A DNA stretch of 64,000 nt from Ascidiaceihabitans sp023955215 (GTDB lineage: Bacteria > Pseudomonadota > Alphaproteobacteria > Rhodobacterales > Rhodobacteraceae), in assembly GCA_943788345.1 (NCBI GenBank), contig CALSPX010000004.1:124001-188000 (forward strand). Reading direction: 5' to 3'. Positions within the stretch are counted from its first letter, which is position 1, and each line of letters begins with the position of its first letter. The notes below the pieces were generated by a model. It ran no database searches and was not told the DNA's origin. It saw only the letters and a list, made by a program, of their open reading frames with translations. Of this stretch, positions 63,335 to 64,000 are shown piece after piece. A program made the position numbers and the translations under genes.

Positions 63335-64000
63335 ATGACGCTTACAAATGATCTGATCGCCTTCGCGAACGCCCAACCAAACGGTGATGCGCGCGATGTC
63401 ATGCAATTGTCAGTGTTAGATTGGGCCGCTTGCGGATTGGCGGGCGCCGCAGAGGGCATTTTTGATGGCTTCGTCACAGCAAACGCAACGCAGGGCCCGT
63501 GCCAAATCCTAGGTGGCGGCACAGGTTCACCTACCAATGCGGCGCTGATAAACGGCACGCTGTCCCATGCGTTGGATTTTGACGACACGCATTTCGCACA
63601 TATCGGGCATCCCTCAGTGGCTGTGGTTTCGGCGGCTCTCGCAATTTCGCAGCACGTTGATACATCGGTCCCTGATATGATTGATGCCGCCCTCATCGGC
63701 GCCGAGTCCTCCGTTCACGTCGGTCTATGGTTGGGGCGTGATCACTATCAAATCGGCTATCATCAAACCGCCACGGCAGGGGCTTTCGGTGCAACGATCG
63801 CAGCGGCACGGTTGCTCAAACTGTCTGACGCCCAAATTCGCGCGGCACTTGGCCTGGCAAGCACGATGGCGTCAGGACTCAAATCCCAATTCGGAACCAT
63901 GGGCAAACCATTGAATGCAGGGCTGGCCGCGCGCTGCGGTGTCGAAGCAGCGCTTTGGGCGCAATCGGGCATGACGTCTGCGGACGATGGATTGGAAGGT
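63335..64000 (+). CDS. MmgE/PrpD family protein, 5' part
   Basis: The frame from ATG 63335 stays open through the window end (222 codons), so the C-terminus is outside. The start region TNDLIAFANAQ, LSHALDFDDTHFAHIGHPS (with the DDxH motif near residue 84) and the Ala/Gly-rich DAALIGAESSVHVG match the MmgE/PrpD (2-methylcitrate dehydratase-like) fold. Members include PrpD and aconitate-decarboxylase relatives. The substrate cannot be told from this part. Confidence 0.87.
   Translation, partial: MTLTNDLIAFANAQPNGDARDVMQLSVLDWAACGLAGAAEGIFDGFVTANATQGPCQILGGGTGSPTNAALINGTLSHALDFDDTHFAHIGHPSVAVVSAALAISQHVDTSVPDMIDAALIGAESSVHVGLWLGRDHYQIGYHQTATAGAFGATIAAARLLKLSDAQIRAALGLASTMASGLKSQFGTMGKPLNAGLAARCGVEAALWAQSGMTSADDGLEG

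Noticed and set aside
1..64000. tRNA or rRNA genes, CRISPR arrays, insertion sequences or prophage
   Set aside because: None was seen on reading the intergenic regions; the xerD gene has no mobile-element context.

Overview
The window is chromosomal DNA from an alphaproteobacterium, most likely a marine Rhodobacterales (Roseobacter-group) species of moderate GC. Four things point there: an adjacent sciP-ctrA pair with a CtrA-box-like site and a GANTC site before ctrA; an alphaproteobacterial SOS box (GTTC-N7-GTTC); lpxI instead of lpxH beside lpxB; and small families such as DUF1127, DUF6477 and DUF6456 that I associate with this group. No rRNA, tRNA, CRISPR array, insertion sequence or prophage was seen, and both ends cut through genes.

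Layout. 1-1.6 kb: 3' end of a GcvT-domain oxidoreductase, a damaged small gene, a 49-codon basic ORF and an intergenic stretch with two matched dyads. 1.6-10.1 kb: CorC-type membrane protein, a variant metallophosphoesterase, a coupled minus-strand operon (49-aa membrane protein, secreted helical protein, xerD), aroK-aroB, ssb, a lytic transglycosylase and a small membrane protein. 10.1-17 kb: peptide-type ABC transporter operon (fused ATPase plus two permeases, no binding protein next to it), an AraC regulator and miaA. 17-29.3 kb: a long plus-strand core run, pyrH-frr-uppS-cdsA-dxr-rseP, a 49-aa membrane protein, then bamA-skp-fabZ-lpxA-lpxI-lpxB, which covers translation, isoprenoid and phospholipid supply, outer-membrane assembly and lipid A. 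29.3-41.4 kb: mnmA, sciP-ctrA, ligA-recG, a 42-aa membrane protein under an SOS box, an IscU-like protein, hisI, gluQ, trmFO with a structured RNA-like leader, an enoyl-CoA hydratase, a thioesterase and a DUF1127 protein. 41.5-50 kb: MocR-type regulator with an operator array, zinc-ribbon membrane protein, rplM-rpsI, a luciferase-like oxidoreductase, ppk2-tetR, an alpha/beta hydrolase and a frameshifted metA. 50-64 kb: P-loop protein, two EamA transporters flanking an outer membrane protein gene with an amber stop, a Wzz-like protein, guaA, an MttB-like methyltransferase, DUF6477/DUF6456 proteins, lipA, two paralogous small secreted proteins, hpt, a Coq10/RatA protein and the 5' end of an MmgE/PrpD gene.

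The most unusual points are the SOS-boxed 42-aa membrane protein after recG (a candidate division inhibitor or DNA-damage effector), the folded element before trmFO, the TTGT/ACAA dyads at the MocR gene, the paired two-cysteine secreted proteins, and three broken reading frames (a small gene at 0.5-1.0 kb, metA, a FadL-like porin). The three lesions could be real decay or consensus errors. All functions are inferred from reading the sequence, and no database search was run.
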